A DNA stretch of 53,093 bases from Nemertoderma westbladi (Eukaryota; Xenacoelomorpha; Nemertodermatida; Nemertodermatidae): positions 1 through 53,093 of the forward strand of contig JAUCBJ010005942.1 of the NCBI GenBank assembly GCA_032718475.1, in the 5' to 3' direction. A model generated the notes under the pieces. That model had not been told where the DNA came from. It ran no database searches and saw only the letters and a list, made by a program, of their open reading frames with translations. This document shows, one piece after another, positions 20,383-33,300 of the stretch. Position 1 is the stretch's first letter, and each line of letters starts with the position of its first letter. The position numbers and the translations under genes are program-made.

Positions 20383-22006
20383 ACTGAGGACTTTCAAAGT
20401 TAACTGTCAAAATTTTGGTCTTTCTGGATTTAATAAAAAGACCAACACTAGAAGCAGCATGTTCTAATGAGCCGAGGAGCCGTTGGGCTCCCTCTAGTGA
20501 TTCTGAGAGTACACCTAAGTCATCAGCAAAGTCTAGATCAGTTAGGTACTTGGCAGGATTTCCTCGACTTCTGGAGCCAGTATTTGGAGTTATCATCACC
20601 CCATCATCATTATGATGATCTAAGGACATGCGTAGAACATAGTCAACAACAATTATGAACAAAAATGGTGCAAGTGTGTCTCCCTGGACGCCCCATAACA
20701 CTTCAAATGGTTCTGTTTCACCGTCAACAGTAGACACAAATGTTGTCGAACCATCGTATACTGATCTGATTGCTGCAATAATTTCATCAGGAATCCCTTA
20801 TAATGAAAGTATGCTGAACATACGTGAGCGAGAGACTGAATCAAAGGCCTTGAAGAAGTCAACAAATATAACAGCCAGATGCCTGTCTTTCTTTTTTGAT
20901 AACTCTACAATTATCCTTTTAAGTGCCAAAATTGGCTCCATGGTCCCACGACCTTTACGGAACCCATTCTGATTTCCACGGAGCAGTCTCTCAATGGGAT
21001 CCCTGATGCGATTTAATAGAATTCTATTGTATAGCTTTGCAGCAATCGAGATCAATGAGATTCCCCGAAAAGAACCATAGAGTGTTAGGTTGCCCTTCTT
21101 GGGAACTGGCACCAACTTATTTGTTTTCATTTCTTGTGGGACTCTTGTTGTTCGGTACATGTCTACTATGATGGGATAGATGAGCTTTAAACACTCAGGT
21201 ATTTTAAAGACCTCAAGGGGAACAACATCTACTCCACTGGCACGATTGGACTATAACTACAACTTAATTATCAATCTCACTTGTTTTCTATATACCGCTA
21301 GTTATTGTTATTTATATTTGACAGTTAACTTTGAAAGTCCTCAGCAAGTCTCTGATCGGATGAGCATAAGCTCAAAGGATGGTATGCTTGAGCATGTGGA
21401 TGACTTCTGTTACCTGGGATCATGGATCCGGAAGTCAGGTGAGGACCTTCGAATACGTAAGGGAAAGGTATGGGCAGCCTTGAATAGGCTTACCAGGATT
21501 TGGAAGTCAACGAGAATTAATCGGAAACTTAAGGTCCGATTATTTAGAGCAGCAGTAGTTCCAGTACTCCTCTATGGGAGTCCATGCTGGGCTCTAACTG
21601 CTGAGGACACCAAATCTCTGGATGGCACATTCACAAGAATGCTACGCCGGGTTCATTGTGTCAAGTACAATGCACACATATCCAACCAGACACTATATAA
21701 CATTGGAGGTGTCTCTTTGGTTCCCCCAAGCTTGACACTAGAACAAAATCGCCTCCGCTTTGCAGGACATTGCTTTCGCCGTGAGGACCAGCCAGTGCAT
21801 AATCTTGTACTTTGGCAGCCTCATAAAAGTGAATAAGCATGGCGGACAGCCCATGACTTTCTTAAAGGACACTGGCCTTGAAGATGCGGATGATCTAGCA
21901 AATGTCATGGATGATAGGGAGTTGTGGCGGTGCAATTTTGTCGATAAGCCGGCACAGCATTCTTAAAAATGCAGCTGCAATGCAGCATGCCGATCCTAGT
22001 AGTAGT
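20383..22006. mobile_element. Inverted (twin-primed) LINE insertion, unit 1
   Basis: The left part (20383-21249, minus) is the RT domain ([41 protein letters not shown]). A 70-bp non-LINE spacer follows (21250-21319), then the 3' half in plus orientation (21320-22006) ending in the TAG tail. The two halves overlap by about 30 bases of element sequence around GTTAACTTTGAAAGTCCTCAG. Inverted 5' part, then sense 3' part, is the signature of twin priming during LINE integration. The RT part lacks two bases at the LQGDT site (VQGDT, frame broken), so it is non-functional. Confidence 0.82.
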
Positions 22007-23643
22007 ACTGAGGACTTTCAAAGTTAACTGTCAAAATTTTGGTCTTTCTGGATTTAATAAAAAGACCAACACTAGAAGCAGCATGTTCTAATGAGCCGAG
22101 GAGCCGTTGGGCTCCCTCTAGTGATTCTGAGAGTACACCTAAGTCATCAGCAAAGTCTAGATCAGTTAGGTACTTGGCAGGATTTCCTCGACTTCTGGAG
22201 CCAGTATTTGGAGTTATCATCACCCCATCATCATTATGATGATCTAAGGACATGCGTAGAACATAGTCAACAACAATTATGAACAAAAATGGTGCAAGTG
22301 TGTCTCCCTGGACGCCCCATAACACTTCAAATGGTTCTGTTTCACCGTCAACAGTAGACACAAATGTTGTCGAACCATCGTATACTGATCTGATTGCTGC
22401 AATAATTTCATCAGGAATCCCTTATAATGAAAGTATGCTGAACATACGTGAGCGAGAGACTGAATCAAAGGCCTTGAAGAAGTCAACAAATATAACAGCC
22501 AGATGCCTGTCTTTCTTTTTTGATAACTCTACAATTATCCTTCTAAGTGCCAAAATTGGCTCCATGGTCCCACGACCTTTACGGAACCCATTCTGATTTC
22601 CACGGAGCAGTCTCTCAATGGGATCCCTGATGCGATTTAATAGAATTCTATTGTATAGCTTTGCAGCAATCGAGATCAATGAGATTCCCCGAAAAGAACC
22701 ATAGAGTGTTAGGTTGCCCTTCTTGGGAACTGGCACCAACTTATTTGTTTTCATTTCTTGTGGGACTCTTGTTGTTCGGTACATGTCTACTATGATGGGA
22801 TAGATGAGCTTTAAACACTCAGGTATTTTAAAGACCTCAAGGGGAACAACATCTACTCCACTGGCACGATTGGACTATAACTACAACTTAATTATCAATC
22901 TCACTTGTTTTCTATATACCGCTAGTTATTGTTATTGATATTTGACAGTTAACTTTGAAAGTCCTCAGCAAGTCTCTGATAGGATGAGCATAAGCTCAAA
23001 AGATGGTATGCTTGAGCATGTGGATGACTTCTGTTACCTGGGATCATGGATCCGGAAGTCAGGTGAGGACCTTCGAATACGTAAGGGAAAGGTATGGGCA
23101 GCCTTGAATAGGCTTACCAGGATTTGGAAGTCAACGAGAATTAATCGGAAACTTAAGGTCCGATTATTTAGAGCAGCAGTAGTTCCAGTACTCCTCTATG
23201 GGAGTCCATGCTGGGCTCTAACTGCTGAGGACACCAAATCTCTGGATGGCACATTCACAAGAATGCTACGCCGGGTTCATTGTGTCAAGTACAATGCACA
23301 CATATCCAACCAGACACTATATAACATTGGAGGTGTCTCATTGGTTCCCCCAAGCTGACACTAGAACAAAATCGCCTCCGCTTTGCAGGACATTGCTTTC
23401 GCCGTGAGGACCAGCCACTGCATAATCTTGTACTTTGGCAGCCTCATGGAGTGAATAAGCATGGTGGACAGCCCATGACTTTCTTGAGACGCATCTTAAA
23501 GGACACTGGCCTTGAAGATGCGGATGATCTAGCAAATGTCATGGGTGATAGGGAGTTGTGGCGGTGCAATTTTGTCGATAAGCCGGCACAGCATTCTTAA
23601 AAATGCAGCTGCAATGCAGCATGCCGATCCTAGTAGTAGTAGT
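22007..23643. mobile_element. Inverted LINE insertion, unit 2 (tandem copy of unit 1)
   Basis: Repeats unit 1 at an offset of exactly 1,624 bases, including the private spacer (22875-22944). The RT part differs by single bases (for example ALKRII versus ALRRII). The 3' half retains the 12 bases GAGACGCATCTT lost from copy B and unit 1, but has lost one T before TGACACTAG. The last copy ends in CCTAGTAGTAGTAGTTATTG at about 23643. Confidence 0.88.
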
Positions 23644-23894
23644 TATTGTTATCATTTATTTATTCTATGTATCAATAACAAATTTAAACACATTAATGTA
23701 CGTATTCAAAATAGTTTTGTAACAATAGTAAGTTTTTTGTAGCCCATTTTAAGAAATATATAATGTTTTTTTTTCTACTGTATGTATATTGTTTGTTGTT
23801 TAAACTGGTGTCTGAAATAATGGGATCCTCCGTGCAGGCACCAGTCACGCAAATCTAATTCAATATTTTAAATTCACAATGTACACCATGTCCC
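23644..23894. other. LINE flank, nothing recognised
   Basis: AT-rich flank. It begins with TTATTGTTAT, which also ends the spacer inside the LINE units. Confidence 0.5.
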
Positions 23895-25365
23895 GTAATA
23901 TAGTTTCATTTTCTGATGACATGCCCCCCAGATTTTACTACAAATCTTTATCATATTGCTTGAAATTAGAAACACCACTAGTTCCACTCACCGTCATGAC
24001 CGCATGAAGCCGGAATTTTCGTTATTGCCTTTAACTTTTTTTTATAAGCGTTTTAAAAAAGTGTCTTTGGTGAAATCGCACCCTCTGTATCGTGGACATT
24101 CTCCACATTAGTCGTAATTTTTTCATATCATTAGAAAGCTTGCCTTGCAAGGATTCGAAATGTGTAACAAATATCTGAATTTCGTTGAGGGACAATTGAG
24201 ATATAGGCGTTCAAAGATTGCAGGAAATATCGTTCGCTGCAGGCCATTTATTATATTTAATAAAATAATGCACAAAATTCTAGAATGTGTTATTTATTTT
24301 ATAAGTTGGTTGGCAACAGCGGTATTTGTGGGGCGAGCCACAAAGTTGGCGGAGCCTTAGCGAATTGACACTGTTAGGGGGTGGGTCAATTTTCAAAGTT
24401 GGCGGAGCCTTAGCGAATTGACACTGTTAGGGGGTGGGTCAATTTATGCAAATAGTTGTCGTCGTCGTCGTTGTCGTCGTCGTTGTCGTCGTCGTCGTCG
24501 TTACGATTTTTACATGCTAATAACTTTGTCGGATTTAAAGCTGCCAAGTTGAAAATTTGTAGGTATCAATATGAGCAAAAGTTGAGATTTTTGAGAGACT
24601 TTCAGACACCATCAGTGCAATGGTCTCCCGCTAGAGGGCCACATGTCTAAACATTAAATGCCCTCCCATTTCTTTGCTTTTAATCCGTTTAAGCTGAAAC
24701 TTGGCAGATATGTATTAGACCATTAGCTGTGACTTTCAAAGGAGGCGAATCCATCTGCAGTTCTCCAGTCTGCCGCTAGAGGGCCAAAGGTCTGAAAGTG
24801 AAAACAACTAACGACGACAACTATTTGCATAAATTGACCCACCCCCTAACAGTGTCAATTCGCTAAGGCTTCGCCAACTTCGTGCTGCGCGAAGGCCCCA
24901 CTTCGTGTATCCCATATATCTATTGCGTAGCTATTCTTACTTAAACAAAATGTTCCAGAACATCGTGTATTTATTAAATACTGTAGAATAAATGGCATTC
25001 AGCTAACAATACTTCTTGCAATCTTTGAACGCCTATATCTCAGTTGTTTCTCAACGAAATTCAGATATTGTTACATATTTGGAATCCTTGTAGGGCAAGC
25101 TTTCTAATGATATGAAAAATTACGACTAATGTGAAGAATGTCCACGATACGGAGGGTGCGATTTCGCAAAAGACACTTTTTTCAAACGCTTATACAAAAA
25201 AGTTAAGGGCAAAATCGAAAATTCCGGCTTCATGGGGTCATCGACGGTAAGTGGAACTAGTGGTGTTTCTAATTTCAAGCAATATGATAAAGATTTGTAG
25301 AAAAATCTGGGGGGGGGGGGTCCGTGTCATCAGAAAATAATGCTTATTGGGACTATATTATTAAT
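23895..25365. mobile_element. Foldback element with ~370-bp inverted arms
   Basis: The left arm (about 23895-24300) and right arm (about 24940-25365) are reverse complements for most of their length; for example TTTGATAACTTC-free blocks such as GAAACACCACTAGTTCCACT (left, about 23969) recur inverted at about 25251. Both arms carry the CATTTATTA/AATAAATG core also seen at 16169-16350. No coding region. A separate MITE (24328-24908) sits in the loop. Confidence 0.8.
24328..24908. mobile_element. MITE of the GTGGGG family, copy 1
   Basis: Left: GTGGGGCGAGCCACAAAGTT, then GCGGAGCCTTAGCGAATTGA. Right: the inverted version of this inner block, then GTGCTGCGCGAAGGCCCCAC. The inner ~60 bases are true inverted repeats (to GACACTGTTAGGGGGTGGGT); the tips differ. 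A tandem GTC/GTT microsatellite follows the left inverted repeat, and a partial second copy of the left repeat lies at 24390-24445. No coding potential. Confidence 0.88.
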
Positions 25366-27294
25366 AATAATAGCTTGTTTCTAACAGTTCATATTATTGT
25401 GTTGTGCATGGTTTATTATATCACTTAATATCATTGTTTGTGTGGGAATAGTTTAATAACAGTTAAAGTAAAAAAAAAAGTTAAAGTTAAAGTTTATGCA
25501 TGTTGGGCATTTTTGTACATCTCGAAACAGCTGTTCTCATAGTTGATTTCCATGACAACAAGTAAACTTGATTGATTTAGCAGCACATAATTTCCGATAT
25601 CTTGAATTCAGTCATTTCTATGTCGGTTAGTATAGTAACTCGAAATACCGGTACCCAGTCAGCCAGTACAGCAGTAGGCCTATACTGCTATACGTCACCT
25701 ACGTTATACAGTGCCTGGAGTATGTACTGTGGAGTATGGAGTACAACAGTAGAACAACAACCATGACAGCATGAAGTCAAGGGGTTGGGTGAATACCGGT
25801 ACATTTCCAGCTTTCTGCCTTTGTCAGGTTACAGAATGCTGGAATCTGAGTTTTGGAATGTCAAATGCTGAAATGTCTAGCGCTAGTGCATAGTCTGATA
25901 GTGCAGTACCGGTACTCCAGTAGTCTGGTAGTGCTGTAGTGCGCTAGTACCAGAGTACAGAACTGCAGTATGCCTAGTCAGCTAGTTGAGTCGTGTTTAG
26001 TGGTAGGTAGTAGGCCTAGGCCTAGAGGAGAGGAGACCTACCAGTAAACCTTATGCTTAATGTAAAAAATCACTACGGGTAACTAGGCATAACTGCACCT
26101 GAAAGACCTTAGCAGAACAATGCTTAAATCAGTCAGTTACGTTGCACGCCTGCAGAGTGAGAGTACAGGAGTAGGTACGGTATGGGTGGGTAATGGCAGA
26201 ATGGGGTACCGATACCGAACAGCCGAACGCAGGCAGCCGGGAACTATCTGCCGGTTTTTGTAGGTTTTGTACCGTGATTAATTTATACTATATCAGTTTA
26301 GTAAAGGAATAGGCCTATCGGTAGGTACCAGTCAGCCAGTGCCTATCACCCCACCCATTGCAATGGTGTCCGAAATTCTGCCAAATTTCTTAGGTTACAG
26401 TATGCAGTATAACTTCGGGTTCTGGAGCTACTGGGCTAGGTACTGAGGTATAGGGTCCTATGACGGATATTATTTGGCTGTTTGGGTTGAGCTTAACTAA
26501 AAGGTAGGCTAGCCATTCTGTCAGGCAACCAACACACAGGCTAGGGTTTAATACAGTAATAAGTACCGGTACCAGTACAGCAGCGTGACAATAGGCAGAC
26601 TGGCAGACACTGTGACAGGTTAAACTACAAATACGCCTGAGATCGTGGATCGTCATACAGTAATACGCTGATTTTGTAGAAACGGGTTTAATTCTGCTTG
26701 AACAGTCATAACAGTGGCTGACTGGTCACAATTTGTCATATTTACAGCTAGAATGTGTCCGCGGACACTCTCAGAGTGAAAGTTCTTACTAGGCCTAAAC
26801 AATGCTAAATTTCATTTGAAAACCGGATTCTATAATGGAGCCCCGTCAGCCAGCACCCGTAGGCTTACATAAAATTTTCCTGTAGTTAGGTAGTTATAGG
26901 CCTATAATCTACTCATGGTACCGTAGGTACTATTTGTGGGTTGGTTATTTCGTTTATTATTTTGGATCTTTTGGTTATGAATTATGATCAGTGTAACGAT
27001 GGGCCAACTTCTCCAGTCTCTATCACATTTTTTGCGCTACCGTACAGCCGTTATCAGGATTCCTTCTAATATTTTTGAATTGGAAAATATGTTTGCTAAG
27101 GTTAATTATGTAAATAAATTATTTGATGTCGTATTTAACGATGGGATAAGTAAAAGTATGTCTAGTTTACCTACAAACGGTACACCACAACAAGTATCTT
27201 ACTCAATAGAATAGTATTGCAGTACTTATTCCGTCATTTCGTCCAACAGTGAATGTGACTCTTGGTTTTAGTACAATTATTAATTTATTTCGCA
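25366..27294. other. Upstream region of the TTLL5-like gene
   Basis: No coding frame supported. It is rich in the palindromic words TACCGGTA and TAGGCCTA. The last few hundred bases should contain the promoter and 5' leader, but I see no TATA box at a convincing place. Confidence 0.45.
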
Positions 27295-27389
27295 ATGCCG
27301 GAACTGAATGAGATAACCAGCGGTCCCGAAGATGTTGACGACGATCAAGCCGAGGAGATGGAAGAGGAAGACCATGGTGACTCGGAATC
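27295..27389 (+). CDS. TTLL5: TTLL5-like exon 1 (start codon)
   Basis: ATG at 27295 (GCAATGC). It encodes MPELNEITS and an acidic Asp/Glu stretch, residues 1-31 plus two bases. Donor GTAAGT at 27390. The acidic N-terminus matches the style of vertebrate TTLL5. Confidence 0.8.
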
Positions 27390-30300
27390 GTAAGTTATTG
27401 ATACCGTTTTAAAATTATAATTATTGTAATTAGGCTCGAGTATAATTTAATCTATTATATTCGGTACGTCTAAGGATAAACTACTTGGTCACCATCTCTC
27501 AAAAAGGCCATATTTTATATTCTGAAAGGAAATTTTCATTTCAATCTCATGAACAGGGATTTTGTAACTTGAATACAATACAAACTATAGACTATATAAT
27601 ACCAAGTGTAACATTAAAGGCCGTTCACTATGCGAATCGTGTCGGACCATTGCCATCATTTAAGCAAAAAATTATTCGGTTCACAAAGTGTCTGTAGAAA
27701 TTATTTGTTTATACAGAATGATAATCACATCATCAGATTACACCGTGGTTTATAATTGCTATCATGTGATCAGTTGTGCTATGATATTCACATTATGCAC
27801 ATTATGAATGTCATAGTCTTTATGGTGAATAAATCGCATACGCGAGGGTTTCCCTTCGTTGAACAACGTCTTGTGTATATATCTTTATTATACCTATATC
27901 TATACCTATACCTATATCGTTATTAATATATTACTTCCAATATACCGTATATATCAAACTTATTAATATAGTTAATAATTAATTTATTATAAATACTGCA
28001 TAACTATTAAATTTAGGAGACTACTACTACTAGGATCGGCATGCTGCATTGCAGCTGCATTTTTAAGAATGCTGTGCCGGCCTGTCGACAAAATTGCGCC
28101 GCCACAACTCCCTATCACCCATGACATTTGCTAGATCATCCGCATCTTCAAGGCCAGTGTCCTTTAAGATGCGTCTCAAGAAAGTCATGTGCTGTCCACC
28201 ATGCTTATTCACTCCATGAGGCTGCCAAAGTACAAGATTATGCACTGGCTGGTCCTCACGGCGAAAGCGATGTCCTGCAAAGCGGAGGCGATTTTGTTCT
28301 AGTATCAAGCTTGGAACCAATGAGACACCTCCAATGTTATATAGTGTATGGTTGGAGATGTGTGCATTGTACTTGACACAATGAACTCGGCGTAGCATTC
28401 TTGTGAATGTGCCATCCAGAGATTTGGTGTCCTCAGCAGTTAGAGCCCAGCATGGACTCCCATAGAGGAGTACTGGAACTACTGCTGCTCTAAATAATCG
28501 GACCTTAAGTTTCCGAGTAATTCTCGGTGACTTCCAAATCCTGGAAAGCCTATCCAAGGCTGCCCATGCCTTTCCTTTACGTATTCGAAGGTCCTCACTT
28601 GACTTCCGGATCTATGATCCCAGGTAACAGAAGTCGTCCACATGCTCAAGCATATCATCCTTTGAGCTTATGCTCATCCGATCAGAGACTTGCTGAGGAC
28701 TTCAAAGTTAAATGTCAAAATTGTAGTCTTTCTGGAGTTAATAAAAAGACCAACACTAGAAGCAGCATGTTCTAATGAGCTGAGGAGACGTTGGGCTCCC
28801 TCTAGTGATTCTGAGAGTACTCCTAAGTCATCAGCAAAGTCTAGATCAGTTAGGTACTTGGCAGGATTTCCTCGACTTCTGGAGCCAGTAGGTGGAGTTA
28901 TCATCACCCCATCATTATTATGATGATCTAAGGACATGCGTAGAACATAGTCAACAACAATTATGAACAAAAATGGTGCAAGTGTGTCTCCCTGGAGGAC
29001 GCCCCATAACACTTCAAATGGTTCTGTGTCACCGTTAACAGTAGACACAAATGTTGTCGAACCATCGTATACTGATCTGATTGCTGCAATAATTTCATCA
29101 GGAATCCCATATAATGAAAGTATGCTGAACATACGTGAGCGAGAGACTGAATCAAAGGCCTTGAAGGAGTCAACAAAGATAACAACTTTCTTTTTTGATA
29201 ACTCTTCAATTATCCTTCTAAGTGCCAAAATGGGCTCCGTGGTCCCACGACCTTTACGGAACCCATTCTGATATCCACGGAGCAGTCTCTCAATCGGATC
29301 TCTGATGCAATTTAATAGAATCCTATTGTATAGCTTTGCAGCAATCGAGATCAATGAGATTCCCCGAAAAGAACAGATAGAGTGTTATGTTGCCCTTCTT
29401 GGGAACTGACACCAACTTATTTGTTTTCATTTCTTGTGGGACTCTTGTTGTTCGGTACATGTCTACTATGATGGGATAGGTGAGCTTTAAACACTCAGGT
29501 ATTTTAAAGACCTCAGGGGGAACACCATCTACTCCACTGGCACGATTGATCTTAATGCTCGGATAAATGGATAAATGGATCAATGGATAAATTAATAATC
29601 CCCGCTCAATATTAAATCAAGGCCTTAATATACGACATACACAAGTAGGGATATCCTATACACAAGTACAGCAGCTGCGATTGCCCTAGAAATTCATCCA
29701 ATCACAGCGTCAGAAAGCTGTAAATCTCATTAACTGCCAGCTGGCTGTTACAGCTGAATCTTCTACAATAAGTAGAATAATAATAATACAGTCAGATAGT
29801 GACTAAAATTCGAACAGGCTGGGTAACCAATTGGTTATGCAGTTTGATAGTTAAAAAAAGGCGCGCGGTACGTCAAATATATAAAGTCATCAGACAAGCA
29901 TCTACAAACAGAAACTAGAATCATTATTAGGTTCCATAATACTTAAAGGAACCGTCTGGTCAACTAAAATCATTGCACGAAAAATCAAAATATTTTATTG
30001 TGAACTACTTATGATTTGCTTCAGCCCATGTCAATGATAGAGTGTTTCTGGTTCATTTTTTGGCTTTGACAGTACACCTACCCCTTAACCTCAAATATGG
30101 TCTCAGTTTTAATATTTAATTTCAATGTAAAGTTTTTTTTTACAAATTTTGCTATAATAATGGTTCTTCCTACATCCTAATATTTCATATTCTGCTTCTA
30201 TATTTACCGGATCTTGGCCTTAATACTACACTACTACAACTTATCAATATCGAGAAAGAACAACAAGTTTCGCTTAATTCTAGTCCAAATTAATGAGTTT

Positions 30301-33300
30301 TTGAGTCTCATTCCTAGACCCCCGGCCCAACCAGGTCGTAGTCCACCCATGGTGTAGAGACTAGGTGATTGATATTCCTAGCGTGTATGGACGAGTTTCG
30401 TTTAATTCTAGTCGAGTTTCAGTTTCGGCCAATCAGAGCGCCCCTTGGGTCTGAAATTTTGCGAGTGACCTTACATTAGGCCTATGTATTATGGTCAACA
30501 AATTAGGAAAATCGTTAGACATTTTAAATTTGATCACTTACTCCTTTATTGTCAACACGGTTTTATAAGAATGGAGGACGTTAGTGCCCGCGAGACGTTA
30601 GTGCCCGCGGGCACTAATGTCTCAGGACTTTAGTGCCCGCGAGTCATTAGTGCCCGGGAACCATGTCTGCAAGTGAGACGTTAGTGCCCGCGAGTCATTA
30701 GTGCCCGGGAACCATGTCTGCAAGTGAGAAGTTAGTGCCCGCGAGTCATTAGTGCCCGGGAACCATGTCTTTTAGTGAGACGTTAGTGCCCGCGAGTCAT
30801 TAGTGCCCGAGGACCTTGTCTGCAAGTAAGACGTTAGTGTCCGCGAGTCATTAGTGCCCGCATTGTATTTGGAAGTTAGTTTAAGGCAATCCGTATGTCT
30901 TCTTACTTATACCCCATTCAACCAAAGTCGACCATTAACAAACACTAATGTAATTAATTCCCTAATTTAATTTACTAAAAGTACTACTTTTAAATCGTCG
31001 ACAAAATGTCAGACGGTCGACTGAGTATTTTTCTTGAAATCATTAATTAATTACTAAAATATATTGGTTAGTGCGTCCTCCGACGATTATACTGTAGTAC
31101 TGCACCTTGTTTTTTTTTATTACACACTGTCTCCATTAAAGTTAAACAAATTAAGTATACTCAATCAAAAGTAAGTTACTTATAAACAATCAAACGCTGT
31201 TGCTTAATCCTCATTCCTTGAAAATTTACCGCAAAAGCAAATAATATAAATGCTACTATGTCTATCAGAGGTTAATATATTTTTTAATTATAAAAGATCC
31301 AAGTTGAAATTAAAATGTTAAACAACGAGATGCGGGAACTAAAGGCTGGAAAATTACCTTAGAATAAAGTAACGACTCGTTTGCATCAGCAGGAACTAAA
31401 GAAGCGGGAAATGTCTTCCTGGCCTCTAGTATTTATTACATATACTAATTAAGTCGCTAGACGGGCACTAATGTCTCGCGGGCACTAATGTCTCGCGGGC
31501 ACTAATGTCTCGCGGGCACTAACGTCTCGCGGGCACTAACGTCCCATGGGACATTAGTGTCCGCGATAATGCGACTATGTGACCGCGGGCACTAAAGGTA
31601 CTGAGACATTGTGCCCGCGGGCACTAATGTCTCGCGGGCACTAACGTCCCAAGACCTTTTATACTTACACGAATTCCTTACTGAAAGTAACATGGCGGTT
31701 CCTATAGTAATTCATAAGTTTTGTGTTCAGAATTTCTTTATGATACCGGTACATGCGATATAATGGCCATTAGTTGTTATCCAGGTCTCCGTTCTTGAAA
31801 CTATTTATTTACAAACCATTCCAGAATATTTTCCACGTATTTCTAGAATATTTTCTTTTTAAGGGCATATAATGCATCAATTTTATGTCATTTACTTTAC
31901 AGTCTTATGTTCTTAATGTAAATTGATTTTGAGAAATCTTTCAAATAGATATTATTATCGAACCTCTGTTCTTCTTCTTCTCTTTGTTACGTTAGATATA
32001 TTAATTATTGTCAATTAATTTGTATGGATTTAGGGACGAAGACGACTTGTTGATGTGGACTGGACCTGGGAAACGCACCCCTGTTGTTCTATTCAAAGCG
32101 GATGCAGTTACCCTACGCAATCCTTATACAAGGGTTGTTGGTGGTGAGTTCATTACTCTTCTCTTATTACAATGTCCTGGAATATAGTGTAGTAATTACA
32201 TGGCTTGCACAATGCACACCCAGATTTTTCTGCAAATCTTAATGAGATTGTATGAATTTTGAAACAGAGATAGTTTCACCTCCTTCCTCCTTGCTGGGTG
32301 AGCCATAATCTATATTTTTGCTTTCATTCTTTAGCTACAATCGTTTGAATAGTTTATCCATCGATATTGCACCAGTTACACTGCAGCAGGGCCGTATTAA
32401 CGGCGGGACTTGGGGCTGCAGACCCGGGCCCCGTCAAGGTTTGGGGCCCCCCAGAAAAAGAAAAAATGTAATGGCCCCTCCTTACATTGAAAAAAATATT
32501 TTTGGAACCACGTTAAAACTACAACATACAATCTACTACTGAAAATATACCATACCATACCTCTCCAATTTCTCACTGTAAACATTGCCAAAGGGCAAGA
32601 AAGGCGGGGGGGGGGGGGGTCATAATGTAAAGAACACTAACTGTAGTAAAGGAAGGGAGCAACAACACTGAGCTGTATACAGACAGACAGTATTACCTAC
32701 ATTATTGGTGTGCGTGCCAAATATGACTGGAATTATAAATGATTGACATTTAGGGATTGCCCGGCTCGACTGAGGTTAGGTTATCATTGCGAGGGATTTG
32801 ATCTGGTATTTAACGATGCCACCGATAGCAGATTCCTGAATATTATAATAATAATAGAGAAAATTAACGAATGACGGTTGACACGGTTTGATAAATAAAT
32901 ATGTTTGGATGGAATGAGTTAGTGGCCCTAATTAATAGTGGAGTGGCTTGGAGAGGTTAAATTTGTGAAACAAAGGCCGGGGTTAAATTGTGACAACGTG
33001 CTAAAATGTTTTGTGATTTGGGTGGTATAGATAGAGGGAAAAAAACTCAAAAAAATCTGACCCTGTTAACACTTTATATTTCATGTTTCTTTCCATAGTA
33101 ACATGGATTTTACATAGCAACAAGGTAACTAATTATTGTTGAGATTTTTCCCAAATTTTGTGAAAACAAACTTTAGTACGTTGGCTATCGATTGACTGAA
33201 CTATGCACTTCTACATAGTTACCAATCTAGTTTCCAGAGCGAGGAAAATTTGTCGAATAATTTAATCTGTTTTATTATCATTTAGCTGGTACCATGGCCT

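Noticed and set aside
26984-27214. Small frame of 76 codons upstream of TTLL5
   Set aside because: No recognisable motif, no splice or expression evidence; probably chance or 5' leader.
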